From Parahalioglobus pacificus (lineage in GTDB: Bacteria; Pseudomonadota; Gammaproteobacteria; Pseudomonadales; Halieaceae): a stretch of 64,000 nt of DNA. Positions within the stretch are counted from its first letter, which is position 1. The number at the start of each line of letters is the position of its first letter. The position numbers and the translations under genes are program-made. The notes under the pieces were generated by a model. It did not search any database. It worked only from the letters and a program-made list of their open reading frames with translations, and was not told the DNA's origin. Below, piece by piece: positions 18,588-28,057 of this stretch. The stretch is from NCBI RefSeq assembly GCF_014652275.1, contig NZ_BMYM01000002.1, positions 186,001 through 250,000 on the forward strand. The letters run 5' to 3'.

Positions 18588-19400
18588 TCAGTTGCGGTCA
18601 TTGCTCCCGCGCAGGCCAACCAGTTGCTCGTTGAGATTGACGATTGAATTCGCCATATCGACCAGCAGCCCATGAATGGTTGCAGGGTTGGTTTTAATGA
18701 GATCGGTGAACTGTGCCTTGGGCACTTTCACCACTGAGCAGGCAGTGCGCGCCTTTACCGTGGCGCTGCGAACACCGTGAGTGAGCGCGGCCATGGCGCC
18801 AAAAATTTCGCCCTCGGCAATGCGTCCCACGGGCACGTCGCCAACGAACACATCCGCCGCGCCCGAGGTCAGGTTAAAGACCTCGTCGGCAATGTCACCT
18901 TCACGGATAATGACCTCGCCGGGCTCATAGAGTTCAAAGCCCGGAGTAGTAACTACACCGTCATCGCCGCCCAGCGGTGCGAGGCGCATCATAATACTGG
19001 CGTGGGTCAGCAGAATCTGGTTCCACACCTTGAGTGCGGCGCGGCGCTCGTAGACCCTCTGCATGAACTCGATGGTCGAATAGACATCAAGACTCGCACC
19101 CGCTTCACTGCCATACATCACGGCCATCTCGGGAGGTGCGTTGGTAAGGCTATCGGGAACCAACAGATCACCCTCATCCAGTATATAGAGCGCCCGGCCA
19201 TGATAACGCGCGGTCAATGATCCGCTTTGCACCACATAGAGCTTACCGCTGTCATAGCCGCGGAAGTGGCCCGCCGAGGTGGCGTCGACTTCCACCCGCT
19301 GGGGCTGCATGTGCACCAGCGTCAGCAATTCTGCCACCAGCGTCTTGAACTGGCCGTTCAGCTGATTGAAATCTGGGGTGAGATCGGCGTTCGCCAGCAT
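18588..19400 (-). CDS. Cyclic-nucleotide-binding domain protein
   Basis: A 270-aa protein. The C-terminal half (about residues 150-265) is a CRP-like cNMP-binding beta-roll with YEPGEVIIREGDIADEVF and a GEIFGAMAALT segment. The arginine of the phosphate-binding cassette is not obvious in its usual place. No helix-turn-helix is seen after the domain, so it is not a simple CRP-type activator. The N-terminal half has a second, weaker beta-roll pattern. I use the ATG at 19400; an earlier ATG would run through the palindrome region. Role unknown. Confidence 0.75.
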   Translation of the reverse strand: MLANADLTPDFNQLNGQFKTLVAELLTLVHMQPQRVEVDATSAGHFRGYDSGKLYVVQSGSLTARYHGRALYILDEGDLLVPDSLTNAPPEMAVMYGSEAGASLDVYSTIEFMQRVYERRAALKVWNQILLTHASIMMRLAPLGGDDGVVTTPGFELYEPGEVIIREGDIADEVFNLTSGAADVFVGDVPVGRIAEGEIFGAMAALTHGVRSATVKARTACSVVKVPKAQFTDLIKTNPATIHGLLVDMANSIVNLNEQLVGLRGSNDRN

Positions 19401-19456
19401 TGCGTGATACCTGTTGTCTGGCTGTAGGTGGCTTTCGCCAACCAGTGTCGCCGTGG

Positions 19457-19476
19457 AAACAGGGCCTGCCCTGTTT
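19457..19476. promoter_or_regulatory. 20-bp perfect palindrome between divergent genes (operator candidate)
   Basis: AAACAGGGC-CT-GCCCTGTTT is a perfect 9-bp inverted repeat with a 2-bp centre. It lies just upstream of a TATAGT box (19483-19488, plus strand) in the 151-bp gap between the cNMP-binding gene and elaA. A repressor or activator site is likely; a terminator is less so, since both genes read away from it, although a T-rich end is present. Confidence 0.5.
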
Positions 19477-19551
19477 TCGCGGTATAGTAGCAACTAAAGG
19501 CGAGGCCGAGAAAGCCGCACGCCATAATTCCTTACCCACACTGAGCATTGC

Positions 19552-20010
19552 ATGGCCGATATCACGCACTGGCATAGCCTCGAGTTTGAAGCACTTTCTC
19601 TGCAAACCCTGTACGACATTATGGCGTTACGCCAGGCGGTATTTGTTGTGGAGCAGGACTGCCCCTATCAGGACATGGATGGTTTTGATCAGGTCGCGGA
19701 CCACCTCTTTTGCTCCGAAAACGGCGCTATCCTTGCCTATCAGCGCTGTCTGCCTCCAGGCAGTACCTACGAGGAAAGTTCCATTGGTCGCATCATCGTT
19801 GCCCCTCAGGCCCGCGGACGACAAATGGGCAGGGAGCTGGTGCAGCGTGGCATTGATCACAACCGGCAGCGCTGGCCAAACCATGCCATTCGCATCGGTG
19901 CGCAGGCACATCTGGCCGAGTTCTACGGCAGTCTCGGATTTGTGATTGAGGGTGATGGCTACGTGGAGGATGGCATCCCTCACGTCCATATGGTGCTAAG
20001 CGCAGCCTGA
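19552..20010 (+). CDS. elaA: ElaA-type GNAT acetyltransferase
   Basis: A 152-aa GNAT enzyme of the ElaA group. The start pattern HSLEFEALSLQTLYDIMALRQ and VFVVEQDCPYQDMDG are close to family ElaA proteins. The acetyl-CoA loop is IVAPQARGRQMGREL (about 82-96), followed by the AQAHLAEFYGSLGF helix typical of this group. The acceptor substrate is unknown. The gene is single and divergent from the cNMP-binding gene, with the palindrome between them. Confidence 0.85.
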   Translation: MADITHWHSLEFEALSLQTLYDIMALRQAVFVVEQDCPYQDMDGFDQVADHLFCSENGAILAYQRCLPPGSTYEESSIGRIIVAPQARGRQMGRELVQRGIDHNRQRWPNHAIRIGAQAHLAEFYGSLGFVIEGDGYVEDGIPHVHMVLSAA

Positions 20011-20038
20011 GCCGGCCGCAGGCCTGACATCAGCTGGC

Positions 20039-20476
20039 CTAGCTCTCCAGAAGAAAGGTCACCGGCCCGTCGTTGGTGAGACTGACCTGCATATCGGCAC
20101 CGAAAACACCCGCGGCCACAGGACTGTGTTTCGCTTTCAGACTCGTCAGCACCTGCCCGAACAGGGCCTTAGCGTCGTCCGGGGCCATGGCGCTGGAAAA
20201 GCTTGGCCTAAGCCCCCGGGCCGTATCTGCTGACAGTGTGAACTGGGAAACCAACAGTACCCCGCCGCCTGTGTCGGATACGCTGCGGTTCATGCGCCCC
20301 TGGTCATCGGCGAACACGCGATACGCCAGCACCTTGTCGAGCAGCCGCTTGGCGCTTGCAAGGTCATCGCCCTTGTCCAGACCCAGCAGCACCAGCAGTC
20401 CGGGGCCGATCTCGCCGACTACCTCATCGGCGACCGTAACGCGCGCCTCAGAGACGCGCTGCAGCAGGGCCTTCAC
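20039..20476 (-). CDS. dtd: D-aminoacyl-tRNA deacylase Dtd
   Basis: A 145-aa Dtd that removes D-amino acids wrongly loaded on tRNA. The N-terminus [15 protein letters not shown], the SQFTLSADT block and the C-terminal TNDGPVTF motif (the Gly-cisPro-like pocket) are diagnostic. It starts with GTG overlapping the TGA of typA (GTGA), so translation is coupled. Length is normal. Confidence 0.95.
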   Translation of the reverse strand: MKALLQRVSEARVTVADEVVGEIGPGLLVLLGLDKGDDLASAKRLLDKVLAYRVFADDQGRMNRSVSDTGGGVLLVSQFTLSADTARGLRPSFSSAMAPDDAKALFGQVLTSLKAKHSPVAAGVFGADMQVSLTNDGPVTFLLES

Positions 20477-22293
20477 GCCGCAGAGGCACGGGAGGCGCGC
20501 TTGCGCTCATGTTCCAACAAGAGCTTTTTACGCAGACGAATGCTTTCAGGCGTTACTTCAACAAGTTCGTCGTCTTCGATGAATTCCAGCGCCTGCTCTA
20601 GCGTGTGCTTAACCGGCGGCGTAAGCGTCAACGCCTCGTCGGTGCCAGAGGCACGAACGTTGGTGAGCTGCTTGGCTTTGGTGGGATTCACCGTCAGGTC
20701 GTTGCTGCGGCTATGGAGTCCGATAATCTGACCTTCATAGACCTCGATGTTCGGATCGACAAACAGCCTACCGCGATCCTGCAGGTTGAACAGGCCATAG
20801 GCCAGGGTCTTACCCTTCACCATGGACACCAGAACACCATTGGTTCGGTGAATGATCTCGGCATTTTTCACCGCACCATAATGGTCAAAGACGTGGGTCA
20901 TGATGCCGCTGCCGGAGGTCATGGTCAGGAACTGCGAGCGGAAGCCGATCAGTCCGCGCGCGGGGATAATGAATTCCAAACGCACGCGGCCCTTGCCGTC
21001 CGGCACCATGTTCTCAAGTTCTGCGCGGCGCAGGCCCAGTTCTTCCATCAGCGAACCCTGATGTTCTTCTTCACAGTCGATCACCAACTGCTCGTAGGGT
21101 TCCTGCATCACGCCGTCTATTTCCCGCTGGATAACCTCAGGGCGAGAAACGCCAAGCTCAAAGCCCTCGCGGCGCATGGACTCGATCAGCACCGACAGGT
21201 GCAGTTCACCCCGGCCGGACACTTTGAATTTATCGGGGCTGTCACCGGGCTCAACGCGCAGAGCCACGTTGTGAATCAATTCACGATCCAGACGCTCCTT
21301 GATGTTTCGGGAGGTCACGTACTTGCCTTCCTTGCCGGCAAACGGGGAGTCATTGACCTGGAACGTCATGCTGACCGTGGGTTCGTCCACGCTCAACGCG
21401 GGCAGCGCCTCAACGGCCTGCGGATCGCAGAGAGTATCGGAGATGTTCAGACCGTCGATACCGGTGATACACACAATGTCCCCGGCTTCAGCAGCGTCAA
21501 CATCCACTCGCTCAAGGCCAAGATAGCCCATCACCTGCAGTACTTTGCCGTTACGGGTCTCACCCTCACGATCGACCACAGTTACTGGCGTATTGGGTGC
21601 CAGCTTTCCGCGGGTGATGCGACCGACACCGATAACGCCCACATAACTGGAGTAGTCCAGCGCACTGATCTGCATCTGCAGCGGACCGTCGCTATCAACC
21701 TCGGGTGCCGGCACCTTATCCACGATGGTTTCGAACAGGGGCTCCATGTTCTCGGCCATGGCTTCATGATCTTCACCGGCGATACCTTCGATCGCAGAAG
21801 CGTAGATCACCGGAAAGTCCAGCTGCTCTTCCGTTGCACCCAAGCGATCGAACAAATCGAAGACCTGATCCACTACCCAGTCGGGACGCGCACCGGGGCG
21901 ATCGACTTTATTCACAACAACGATAGGATTCAGACCCTGCTCAAAGGCCTTGCTGGTTACGAAGCGGGTCTGGGGCATTGGGCCGTCTACGGCATCGACG
22001 AGCAACAGTACAGAGTCCACCATCGACAGCACGCGCTCAACCTCACCACCGAAGTCGGCGTGCCCCGGCGTGTCCACAATATTGATGCGGTAGTCGCCCC
22101 AACGAATCGCGGTGTTCTTGGCGAGGATGGTAATGCCGCGCTCGCGCTCCTGATCATTGGAGTCCATCACACGCTCGGCGCCCTCAGCGCGACGGTCCAG
22201 GGTACCGGACTGCTGCAACAGGCAATCCACCAGGGTTGTTTTGCCGTGGTCTACGTGCGCAATAATGGCAATGTTTCTAAGATTCTCGATCAC
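20473..22293 (-). CDS. typA: Translational GTPase TypA/BipA
   Basis: A 606-aa ribosome-associated GTPase of the EF-G-like family. G1 is AHVDHGKT, G2 RGITI, G3 DTPGHADF and G4 NKVDRPGAR, in order within the first 140 residues, followed by the beta-barrel, two alpha/beta domains and the BipA-specific C-terminus. TypA helps ribosome assembly and growth in cold or stress. I use the GTG at 22293 that begins [11 protein letters not shown], with a GAGG motif 9 nt upstream; longer forms would read through the promoter. It overlaps dtd downstream. Confidence 0.96.
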   Translation of the reverse strand: MIENLRNIAIIAHVDHGKTTLVDCLLQQSGTLDRRAEGAERVMDSNDQERERGITILAKNTAIRWGDYRINIVDTPGHADFGGEVERVLSMVDSVLLLVDAVDGPMPQTRFVTSKAFEQGLNPIVVVNKVDRPGARPDWVVDQVFDLFDRLGATEEQLDFPVIYASAIEGIAGEDHEAMAENMEPLFETIVDKVPAPEVDSDGPLQMQISALDYSSYVGVIGVGRITRGKLAPNTPVTVVDREGETRNGKVLQVMGYLGLERVDVDAAEAGDIVCITGIDGLNISDTLCDPQAVEALPALSVDEPTVSMTFQVNDSPFAGKEGKYVTSRNIKERLDRELIHNVALRVEPGDSPDKFKVSGRGELHLSVLIESMRREGFELGVSRPEVIQREIDGVMQEPYEQLVIDCEEEHQGSLMEELGLRRAELENMVPDGKGRVRLEFIIPARGLIGFRSQFLTMTSGSGIMTHVFDHYGAVKNAEIIHRTNGVLVSMVKGKTLAYGLFNLQDRGRLFVDPNIEVYEGQIIGLHSRSNDLTVNPTKAKQLTNVRASGTDEALTLTPPVKHTLEQALEFIEDDELVEVTPESIRLRKKLLLEHERKRASRASAA

Positions 22294-22335
22294 AATCGGC
22301 CTCGCCCCCGTGGGGGTGCTGACAAAAGGCGGCGG

Positions 22336-22341
22336 ATTATA
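22336..22341 (-). promoter_or_regulatory. Candidate -10 box for typA
   Basis: TATAAT on the minus strand, about 43 bp before the typA GTG. The -35 is weak. This box fixes the typA start downstream and supports the short protein. Confidence 0.5.
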
Positions 22342-22539
22342 CCTGATCAAGGGGTCTAAACCAGTGAATTTGCACGCCTGCGGGCGGCCCTGGCGCTGAG
22401 ACCCGGCGGTGCATCGCAGGGAATTTCTGTCATGCGCTTGACAATACAGCCCGGGGTGGCGAGATTGCAGCCTCAGGCCACGCAAAGTGGGCAATTAAAG
22501 CTGCTGGCACAGCCACAGCATCCCTCCTGCGCAGCCGTC

Positions 22540-22554
22540 GCACCAATTTGGAGC
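22540..22554 (+). promoter_or_regulatory. NtrC box 1 upstream of glnA
   Basis: GCACC-AATTT-GGAGC, one mismatch from the NtrC consensus GCACC-N5-GGTGC. It is paired with a second box 21 bp on, two helical turns away, as in enteric glnA enhancers. It lies roughly 110 bp upstream of the -24 element. Confidence 0.7.
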
Positions 22555-22560
22555 TCTGAC

Positions 22561-22575
22561 GCACCAAATTGGCGC
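22561..22575 (+). promoter_or_regulatory. NtrC box 2 upstream of glnA
   Basis: GCACC-AAATT-GGCGC, again one mismatch from the NtrC dyad, exactly 21 bp after box 1. The phasing allows cooperative binding on one DNA face. Confidence 0.7.
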
Positions 22576-22646
22576 ACACCGAATTCTAGCGGACATTTTT
22601 GAAGCCAAAATTGCCTGTGAATCAGTGGGTTGCGTGAAGCACCTTT

Positions 22647-22663
22647 TTGGCACAGCTTTTGCT
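22647..22663 (+). promoter_or_regulatory. Sigma-54 promoter of glnA
   Basis: TTGGCAC-AGCTT-TTGCT is a near-perfect -24/-12 element, with GG at 22649-22650 and GC at 22661-22662 separated by 10 bp. The transcript would begin near 22673, leaving about 115 nt of leader before the glnA ATG. With the two NtrC boxes it explains most of the 494-bp gap between typA and glnA. Confidence 0.85.
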
Positions 22664-22787
22664 CATTTACACCCTGCTGAATTAACCCGTATCGGAAGTA
22701 TCGGCTGTGTAAGCCGCATTCCATGACCATGCGACCCTTGCAAGGGCCTTTATCGCCGATACCTCATATTCCTCTGGAGGAGCCACA

Positions 22788-24194
22788 ATGTCAGAGCAGA
22801 CTCTGAACCTGATTAAAGAAAACGAGGCGCGCTGGGTCGACCTGCGCTTCACCGATACCAAGGGTAAGGAGCAGCATGTCTCCATCCCCGCGTCCGAGGT
22901 GGACGAGGACTTCTTCGAAGGCGGCAAAATGTTCGATGGTTCATCGATCGCCGGCTGGAAGGGCATTAATGAATCCGACATGATTCTGATGCCTGATGAC
23001 AGCACCTCACTGCTGGACCCGTTCACCGACGATACTACCGTTATTCTGCGCTGCGACATCGTTGAGCCTTCAACCATGCAGGGCTACGAGCGCGATCCGC
23101 GTTCCGTTGCAAAGCGTGCTGAAGAATACCTGAAATCCACCGGCATCGGTGACACAGCCTTCTTTGGACCCGAGCCAGAATTCTTCGTATTCGACGACGT
23201 TAAGTGGCACGCAGACATGAGCGGCGCTGGCTACAGTGTTAACTCTGAAGAAGCGTCCTGGGCATCCAGCCACTCATTTGAAGACGGCAACATCGGTCAC
23301 CGTCCCCGTGTAAAGGGCGGTTACTTCCCCGTACCCCCGGTTGACTCACTGCATGACATTCGCGCCGCCATGTGCGCCGCCATGGAGCAGATGGGTCTGC
23401 CCGTTGAGGTTCACCACCACGAGGTGGGTACTGCAGGGCAGTGTGAGATCGGCGTGCGTTTCAACACCCTCGTGACGAAGGCCGACGAAGTTCAGGTTAT
23501 GAAGTACTGCGTGCATAACGTGGCTCACGCCTACGGCAAAACAGCCACCTTCATGCCAAAGCCCCTGGTTGGCGACAATGGCTCTGGTATGCACGTGCAC
23601 CAGTCTATCGCTGGCAATGGCGACAACACCTTCGCCGGTGACGGCTACGCAGGACTGTCTGAAACTGCCCTGTACTACATCGGCGGCATCATCAAGCACG
23701 CCCGTGCACTGAATGCCTTCACTAACGCTTCTACTAACAGCTACAAGCGCCTGGTACCTGGCTTCGAAGCACCGGTCATGCTGGCCTACTCGGCTCGCAA
23801 CCGCTCTGCGTCGATCCGTATTCCCTACGAGCCCAGCCCTAAGGGCAAGCGCATAGAAGTACGCTTCCCCGACCCCACAGCCAACCCTTACCTGGCTTTT
23901 GCAGCCATGCTGATGGCTGGCCTGGACGGTATCCAGAACAAGATCCATCCCGGAGATGCGGCTGACAAGGATCTGTATGACCTGCCGCCCGAGGAAGGTA
24001 AAGCGATCCCGACTGTATCCTCTAGCCTGGAAATGTCACTGGCGGCGCTAGACGCTGACCGTGAGTTCCTGACCGCCGGTGGCGTCTTCACCGACGACAT
24101 GATCGACGGTTACATCGAGCTCAAGTCTGAGGAAGTAGAGACGCTGAACATGACGACTCACCCGGTTGAGTTCGATATGTACTACTCGGTATAA
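22788..24194 (+). CDS. glnA: Glutamine synthetase type I
   Basis: A 468-aa GSI-beta enzyme making glutamine from glutamate, ammonia and ATP. The adenylylation tyrosine is Tyr397 (DLYDLPPEE), so activity is probably controlled by Gln[10 protein letters not shown], the GSGMHVHQS block and the NRSASIRIP arginine region are all present. GGAGGAG precedes the ATG. Transcription is predicted from a sigma-54 promoter with NtrC boxes, and a strong terminator follows. ntrBC lies just downstream, so regulator and target are close neighbours. Confidence 0.98.
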   Translation: MSEQTLNLIKENEARWVDLRFTDTKGKEQHVSIPASEVDEDFFEGGKMFDGSSIAGWKGINESDMILMPDDSTSLLDPFTDDTTVILRCDIVEPSTMQGYERDPRSVAKRAEEYLKSTGIGDTAFFGPEPEFFVFDDVKWHADMSGAGYSVNSEEASWASSHSFEDGNIGHRPRVKGGYFPVPPVDSLHDIRAAMCAAMEQMGLPVEVHHHEVGTAGQCEIGVRFNTLVTKADEVQVMKYCVHNVAHAYGKTATFMPKPLVGDNGSGMHVHQSIAGNGDNTFAGDGYAGLSETALYYIGGIIKHARALNAFTNASTNSYKRLVPGFEAPVMLAYSARNRSASIRIPYEPSPKGKRIEVRFPDPTANPYLAFAAMLMAGLDGIQNKIHPGDAADKDLYDLPPEEGKAIPTVSSSLEMSLAALDADREFLTAGGVFTDDMIDGYIELKSEEVETLNMTTHPVEFDMYYSV

Positions 24195-24208
24195 GCACCG
24201 CAGCACTG

Positions 24209-24238
24209 AAAAGCCCGGCCATCGCCGGGCTTTTTTTT
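24209..24238 (+). terminator. Rho-independent terminator after glnA
   Basis: GCCCGGC-CATC-GCCGGGC (24213-24230) followed by eight T, 15 nt after the glnA stop. It should separate glnA from the DUF4124 gene. Confidence 0.93.
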
Positions 24239-24310
24239 GCGCCAAAATTTCATACTGACGCTGTCGGGTTATCTGCTAGGGTTAAGTCAGTTCGTCAGAG
24301 ACCGCACACT

Positions 24311-24841
24311 ATGCGCCCCCTGCTCATTGCAACATTGCTACTGGCCAGCACCGCCGCCTGGTCACAGATTTATAAAACCACCGATGAGGACGGCAACGTC
24401 ATCTTTACCGACAGACCTCCCGCCGATACCGGCGATAACGTGGAGTCGGTAGAAACCGGGCACACCAACTCTATCCCCCCTCCTGAAGCGCGGCCTGATC
24501 TTGCGCCAAGGGAGCGCAGCTCATCGAGCCAGGACACTGCGGTGAGTTATTCGGTGAGTATTACCAATCCCGCGGAAGGCACCACCATTCCCATGGGACC
24601 CGGGAATTTATCAGTCAGCGCGTCAACCACACCGGCTCTACGCGGCGGTGAAACATTGCAGCTGATTGTGTCTGGCACTCCCTGGCAAGAGCCTCAAGCG
24701 CGGGGTCAATGGAATCTCACCGATATACGGCGCGGTGAACACGACCTGGTCGTGACTCGTATGGATTCCGAAGGCGCAGAGATTGCCGCCTCAGACGCCG
24801 TTCGTATTCTGGTCCTGCGTCCGGTACGCGCTAAAAACTGA
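24311..24841 (+). CDS. DUF4124 periplasmic protein
   Basis: A 176-aa exported protein. Residues 1-19 form a signal peptide (cleavage likely near AWSQ). Residues 20-45 are the DUF4124 motif (YKTTDEDGNVIFTDRPP). The rest is a proline-rich linker and a small beta-sandwich-like domain. Function unknown; DUF4124 genes are found between glnA and ntrBC in several gammaproteobacteria. It has its own start after the glnA terminator. Confidence 0.75.
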   Translation: MRPLLIATLLLASTAAWSQIYKTTDEDGNVIFTDRPPADTGDNVESVETGHTNSIPPPEARPDLAPRERSSSSQDTAVSYSVSITNPAEGTTIPMGPGNLSVSASTTPALRGGETLQLIVSGTPWQEPQARGQWNLTDIRRGEHDLVVTRMDSEGAEIAASDAVRILVLRPVRAKN

Positions 24842-24863
24842 GACTGGACTTCTTTCGCGTGAT

Positions 24864-24878
24864 GCACCATATTGGTGC
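24864..24878 (+). promoter_or_regulatory. Perfect NtrC box upstream of ntrBC
   Basis: GCACC-ATATT-GGTGC matches the NtrC dyad exactly. It lies about 160 bp upstream of a sigma-54-like element before ntrB. It is the best NtrC site in the window. Confidence 0.75.
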
Positions 24879-24945
24879 GCGCATGACAACTGCACTGAGC
24901 TGACAGGAGTCCGGAGCGAGTCAATCATCCCCACTCCCACTTTTG

Positions 24946-24963
24946 GTGCTTATAAGTAAGCAC
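24946..24963. repeat. 18-bp perfect inverted repeat upstream of ntrB
   Basis: GTGCTTA-TAAG-TAAGCAC between the NtrC box and the sigma-54 element. It is not the NtrC consensus and has no T-run, so it could be a binding site for another regulator or a hairpin. Confidence 0.55.
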
Positions 24964-25025
24964 TCGCTATCGCCAGAACACCGACAAATTGTGGCACGGA
25001 AAGATAGTTGGACCGATGCCCTCTT

Positions 25026-25042
25026 TTGGCTCTGTTTTTGCT
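25026..25042 (+). promoter_or_regulatory. Sigma-54 promoter of ntrBC
   Basis: TTGGCTC-TGTTT-TTGCT, with GG at 25028-25029 and GC at 25040-25041, 10 bp apart. It differs from the consensus TGGCAC by one base and lies about 58 bp before the ntrB start. Together with the NtrC box it predicts nitrogen-dependent autoactivation. Confidence 0.65.
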
Positions 25043-25099
25043 CTGTAAACGCAGAATACAAGAAGCCACCCCCTCTACCAATGCGGTCCCCGTTGATCA

Positions 25100-26158
25100 A
25101 TGAACCAGCAGGACATACTCGACAACATCAGCGCGGGCATTATTGCTCTCACTCCAGCGCTCGCTGTGTCAGCCATTAACTCGGCGGGCGAAGCACTGCT
25201 GCAGGTGTCTGCGTCGCGGGTGATCGGCGAGCATGCGGGGGCCCTGCTGATTGACAACGAAGAGTGGGTGAGCATTCTCAAAGAGGCCATGCAGGAGAAC
25301 GTCCCGCTGGTCAGACGTGGCATTAACCTCACCCTCCACACCGGTCAGGCGGTGCCTGTGGATCTCATCATCACCCCGGTGAACAGCCAGGCCTCAGTCG
25401 CAGGTTTATTGCTGGAGCTGCAGCCCGTAGACAGGCTGTTGCGCATCAGTAGAGAGGAGAGTCTGCTGAATTCGCAGATGACCACACGGGCCGTGGTTCG
25501 AGGGCTGGCCCATGAAATCAAGAACCCATTGGGTGGCGTCAGGGGCGCGGCACAGCTGTTAGCGCGAGAGCTGCCCGACGAATCGTTGTCCGAATACACC
25601 ACCATTATCATTCAGGAGGCTGACCGGCTGCGGGATTTGGTGGATCGCCTGCTGGGGCCCGATCGCCAGCCCAGCCTAAGCCCCATCAATGTGCACGAGG
25701 TGCTGGAGCACGTGCGGCACCTGATCTGTGTGGAGGCAGGGTCGGAAGACATTGTGGAGCGCGATTACGACCCCAGCATCCCCGATATTCCGGGCGACCG
25801 TACCCAACTGGTGCAGGCAGTGCTCAACATTATGCGCAATGCCCTGCAGGCCAGCGAACATCAGAGCGCCTGCCGTATTCAATTGCGCACCCGCTCCCAA
25901 CGGCAGTTCACCATTGGCACCACACGCCACCGCCTGGTGTGCCGGGTGGATATTGTTGATAACGGTCCCGGCATACCCGAGGACCTGCAACAGGCCGTGT
26001 TTATGCCCATGGTCACCGGACGTGCCGAGGGCACTGGCCTGGGGCTGTCGATTTCACAATCTATTATCAATCGCCACGGGGGCCTGCTGGAGTGTGACAG
26101 CCAGCCAGGAGCTACCCGATTCTCTTTCTATATTCCCATGGACCACACACATGCCTAA
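25100..26158 (+). CDS. glnL: Nitrogen regulation sensor histidine kinase NtrB
   Basis: A 352-aa soluble NtrB: PAS domain (about 5-110), then the H-box with the phosphoaccepting His138 in GLAHEIKNPLGG, and the ATPase domain with NIMRNALQA (N-box), DNGPGIP and GTGLGLS. No membrane helix, as expected for NtrB. It phosphorylates NtrC, controlled by PII. The last 8 nt overlap ntrC. Confidence 0.93.
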   Translation: MNQQDILDNISAGIIALTPALAVSAINSAGEALLQVSASRVIGEHAGALLIDNEEWVSILKEAMQENVPLVRRGINLTLHTGQAVPVDLIITPVNSQASVAGLLLELQPVDRLLRISREESLLNSQMTTRAVVRGLAHEIKNPLGGVRGAAQLLARELPDESLSEYTTIIIQEADRLRDLVDRLLGPDRQPSLSPINVHEVLEHVRHLICVEAGSEDIVERDYDPSIPDIPGDRTQLVQAVLNIMRNALQASEHQSACRIQLRTRSQRQFTIGTTRHRLVCRVDIVDNGPGIPEDLQQAVFMPMVTGRAEGTGLGLSISQSIINRHGGLLECDSQPGATRFSFYIPMDHTHA

Positions 26159-27557
26159 ATCAGCAACAGTCTGGGTAGTGGACGATGACAGCTCTATCCG
26201 TTGGGTGCTTGAGCGCGCGCTTACACAGGCAGGGATTGCCAACGAAACCTTCGACAGTGCCGACGCAATGCTGGAACGTATCGACCACGCCAGGCCCGAC
26301 GTGATTGTGAGCGACATTCGTATGCCAGGTACCGACGGTCTGGCCCTGCTTGAACGCCTGGGAGAGATAGATCCCAACCTCCCCGTGATTATCACCACCG
26401 CGCACTCGGATCTGGACAGTGCGGTCACCTCTTATCAAAAAGGGGCCTTTGAATACCTGCCGAAGCCCTTCGACATCGATGAGGTAGTGGCAATCACCGA
26501 ACGTGCCATTGCCCACGCGAACGAGCGCCAAAGCGAAACCGCCGTTGCCGAGGACAGCGAGGAGCACACCGAGATTATTGGTGAAGCGCCGGCTATGCAG
26601 GAGGTATTTCGTGCCATCGGCCGATTAGCACACAGCAATATTACGGTGCTTATTAACGGCGAATCCGGCACCGGCAAAGAACTGGTGGCCCAGGCGCTGC
26701 ATCGCCATAGCCCGCGTGCAAACGCGCCGTTCATTGCGCTGAACATGGCGGCCATCCCCAGAGACCTCATGGAGTCGGAGCTCTTTGGCCACGAAAAAGG
26801 CGCTTTCACCGGTGCCAATGCCAAGCGGCAAGGCCGCTTTGAGCAAGCCGATGGCGGCACCCTGTTTCTGGATGAGATCGGCGACATGCCTGCCGAAACA
26901 CAAACGCGTTTACTGCGGGTGCTGGCGGACGGCGAGTTCTACCGCGTCGGCGGGCACACGCCGGTTAAGGTCGATGTGCGCATCATTGCCGCCACACACC
27001 AGGATCTGGAGAGCCTGGTGCAGAAGGGCGATTTTCGCGAGGACCTGTTCCATCGCCTGAACGTGATCCGCATTCATATTCCCAAACTGTCAGAGCGGCG
27101 CGAAGATATCCCCCGCCTCATGCGGTACTTCTTCCAACGGGCGGCCGAAGAGCTGGGCGGGGAACCCCGCGTGCTGCTGCCAGAAACTGAAACATTCCTT
27201 ACCGGCCTCGAATGGCCGGGCAACGTGCGCCAGTTGGAGAACACCTGCCGCTGGATAACGGTGATGGCCTCCGGCCGGGAGATTCATCTCAGCGACCTGC
27301 CGCCAGAACTGGGAAAACCTGCCGAACCAGTAGCCGAAGAACGGCAGAGCGACTGGCGGGACCAACTCTCTCGCTGGGCGCAAAATCAGCTGGTTCAGGG
27401 TAAACACCATATTCTCCGCCAGGCAACACCCGCCTTCGAACGAGCCATGATCGAAGTGGCGCTGCAGCACAGTCAGGGGCGTAAACGTGACGCGGCCGAG
27501 CTGCTGGGCTGGGGCAGGAACACCCTAACGCGAAAGATGAAAGAACTGGGAATGTAA
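26151..27557 (+). CDS. glnG: Nitrogen response regulator NtrC
   Basis: A 468-aa enhancer-binding protein: receiver domain with Asp55, AAA+ domain with Walker A GESGTGKE (170-177) and the sigma-54 contact loop GAFTGA (217-222), and a Fis-type helix-turn-helix ending RNTLTRKMKEL. The ATG at 26151 overlaps the ntrB stop by 8 nt; the longer reading frame upstream is only antisense of frame. Its predicted sites lie upstream of glnA and of ntrB. Confidence 0.96.
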   Translation: MPKSATVWVVDDDSSIRWVLERALTQAGIANETFDSADAMLERIDHARPDVIVSDIRMPGTDGLALLERLGEIDPNLPVIITTAHSDLDSAVTSYQKGAFEYLPKPFDIDEVVAITERAIAHANERQSETAVAEDSEEHTEIIGEAPAMQEVFRAIGRLAHSNITVLINGESGTGKELVAQALHRHSPRANAPFIALNMAAIPRDLMESELFGHEKGAFTGANAKRQGRFEQADGGTLFLDEIGDMPAETQTRLLRVLADGEFYRVGGHTPVKVDVRIIAATHQDLESLVQKGDFREDLFHRLNVIRIHIPKLSERREDIPRLMRYFFQRAAEELGGEPRVLLPETETFLTGLEWPGNVRQLENTCRWITVMASGREIHLSDLPPELGKPAEPVAEERQSDWRDQLSRWAQNQLVQGKHHILRQATPAFERAMIEVALQHSQGRKRDAAELLGWGRNTLTRKMKELGM

Positions 27558-27560
27558 GCC

Positions 27561-28025
27561 TTGTTACACCTGGTGCTTTACCAGCCCGAGATTCCTCCCA
27601 ATACCGGCAACATTATTCGCCTGTGCGCCAATACCGGGGTGCAATTACATATCATTGAGCCCATGGGTTTCGAGTGGGACGACAAACGCCTGCGCCGTGC
27701 AGGCTTGGACTACCGTGAGTTCGCCGCTGTACAGCGGCACGCCTCACTGCAAGAGTTTCAGGAGAACGTCAGACCAGCACAGCTGTTTGCCGTGAGTACG
27801 CGCGGTGACCAGCACTACCACGAACTGGCTTACCAGCCAGGGGATGCGCTGATGTTAGGGCCGGAAACCCGCGGGCTGCCCGATGAGGTGCTTGATCAAC
27901 TGGGACGCGAACATTGCCTGCGTATCCCAATGCAGGCGCACAGCCGCTCCCTCAATCTAAGCAATGCAGCTGCAGTACTTGTGTATGAGGCGTTACGGCA
28001 ACTGGAGTTTCCCGGGCTGCAGTAG
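27561..28025 (+). CDS. trmL: tRNA (cytidine(34)-2'-O)-methyltransferase TrmL
   Basis: A 154-aa SPOUT enzyme that methylates the wobble ribose of tRNA-Leu. Diagnostic blocks are PEIPPNTGNIIRLCANTG, FEWDDKRLRRAGLDY, the LGPETRGLP knot loop and SRSLNLSNAAAV. The start is a TTG three bases after the ntrC stop, supported by family length. It may be read through from ntrBC. Confidence 0.95.
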   Translation: MLHLVLYQPEIPPNTGNIIRLCANTGVQLHIIEPMGFEWDDKRLRRAGLDYREFAAVQRHASLQEFQENVRPAQLFAVSTRGDQHYHELAYQPGDALMLGPETRGLPDEVLDQLGREHCLRIPMQAHSRSLNLSNAAAVLVYEALRQLEFPGLQ

Positions 28026-28057
28026 TGCGCGGTTGAAAATCACGACAATGGGAATAC

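Noticed and set aside
20605..22359. A 584-codon open frame on the plus strand opposite typA.
   Set aside because: It runs antisense to a strongly conserved gene, its composition follows the typA codons, and no family motif or ribosome site appears.
25728..26150. Longer upstream start for ntrC.
   Set aside because: It would read through ntrB in another frame; the receiver domain begins at the ATG 26151.
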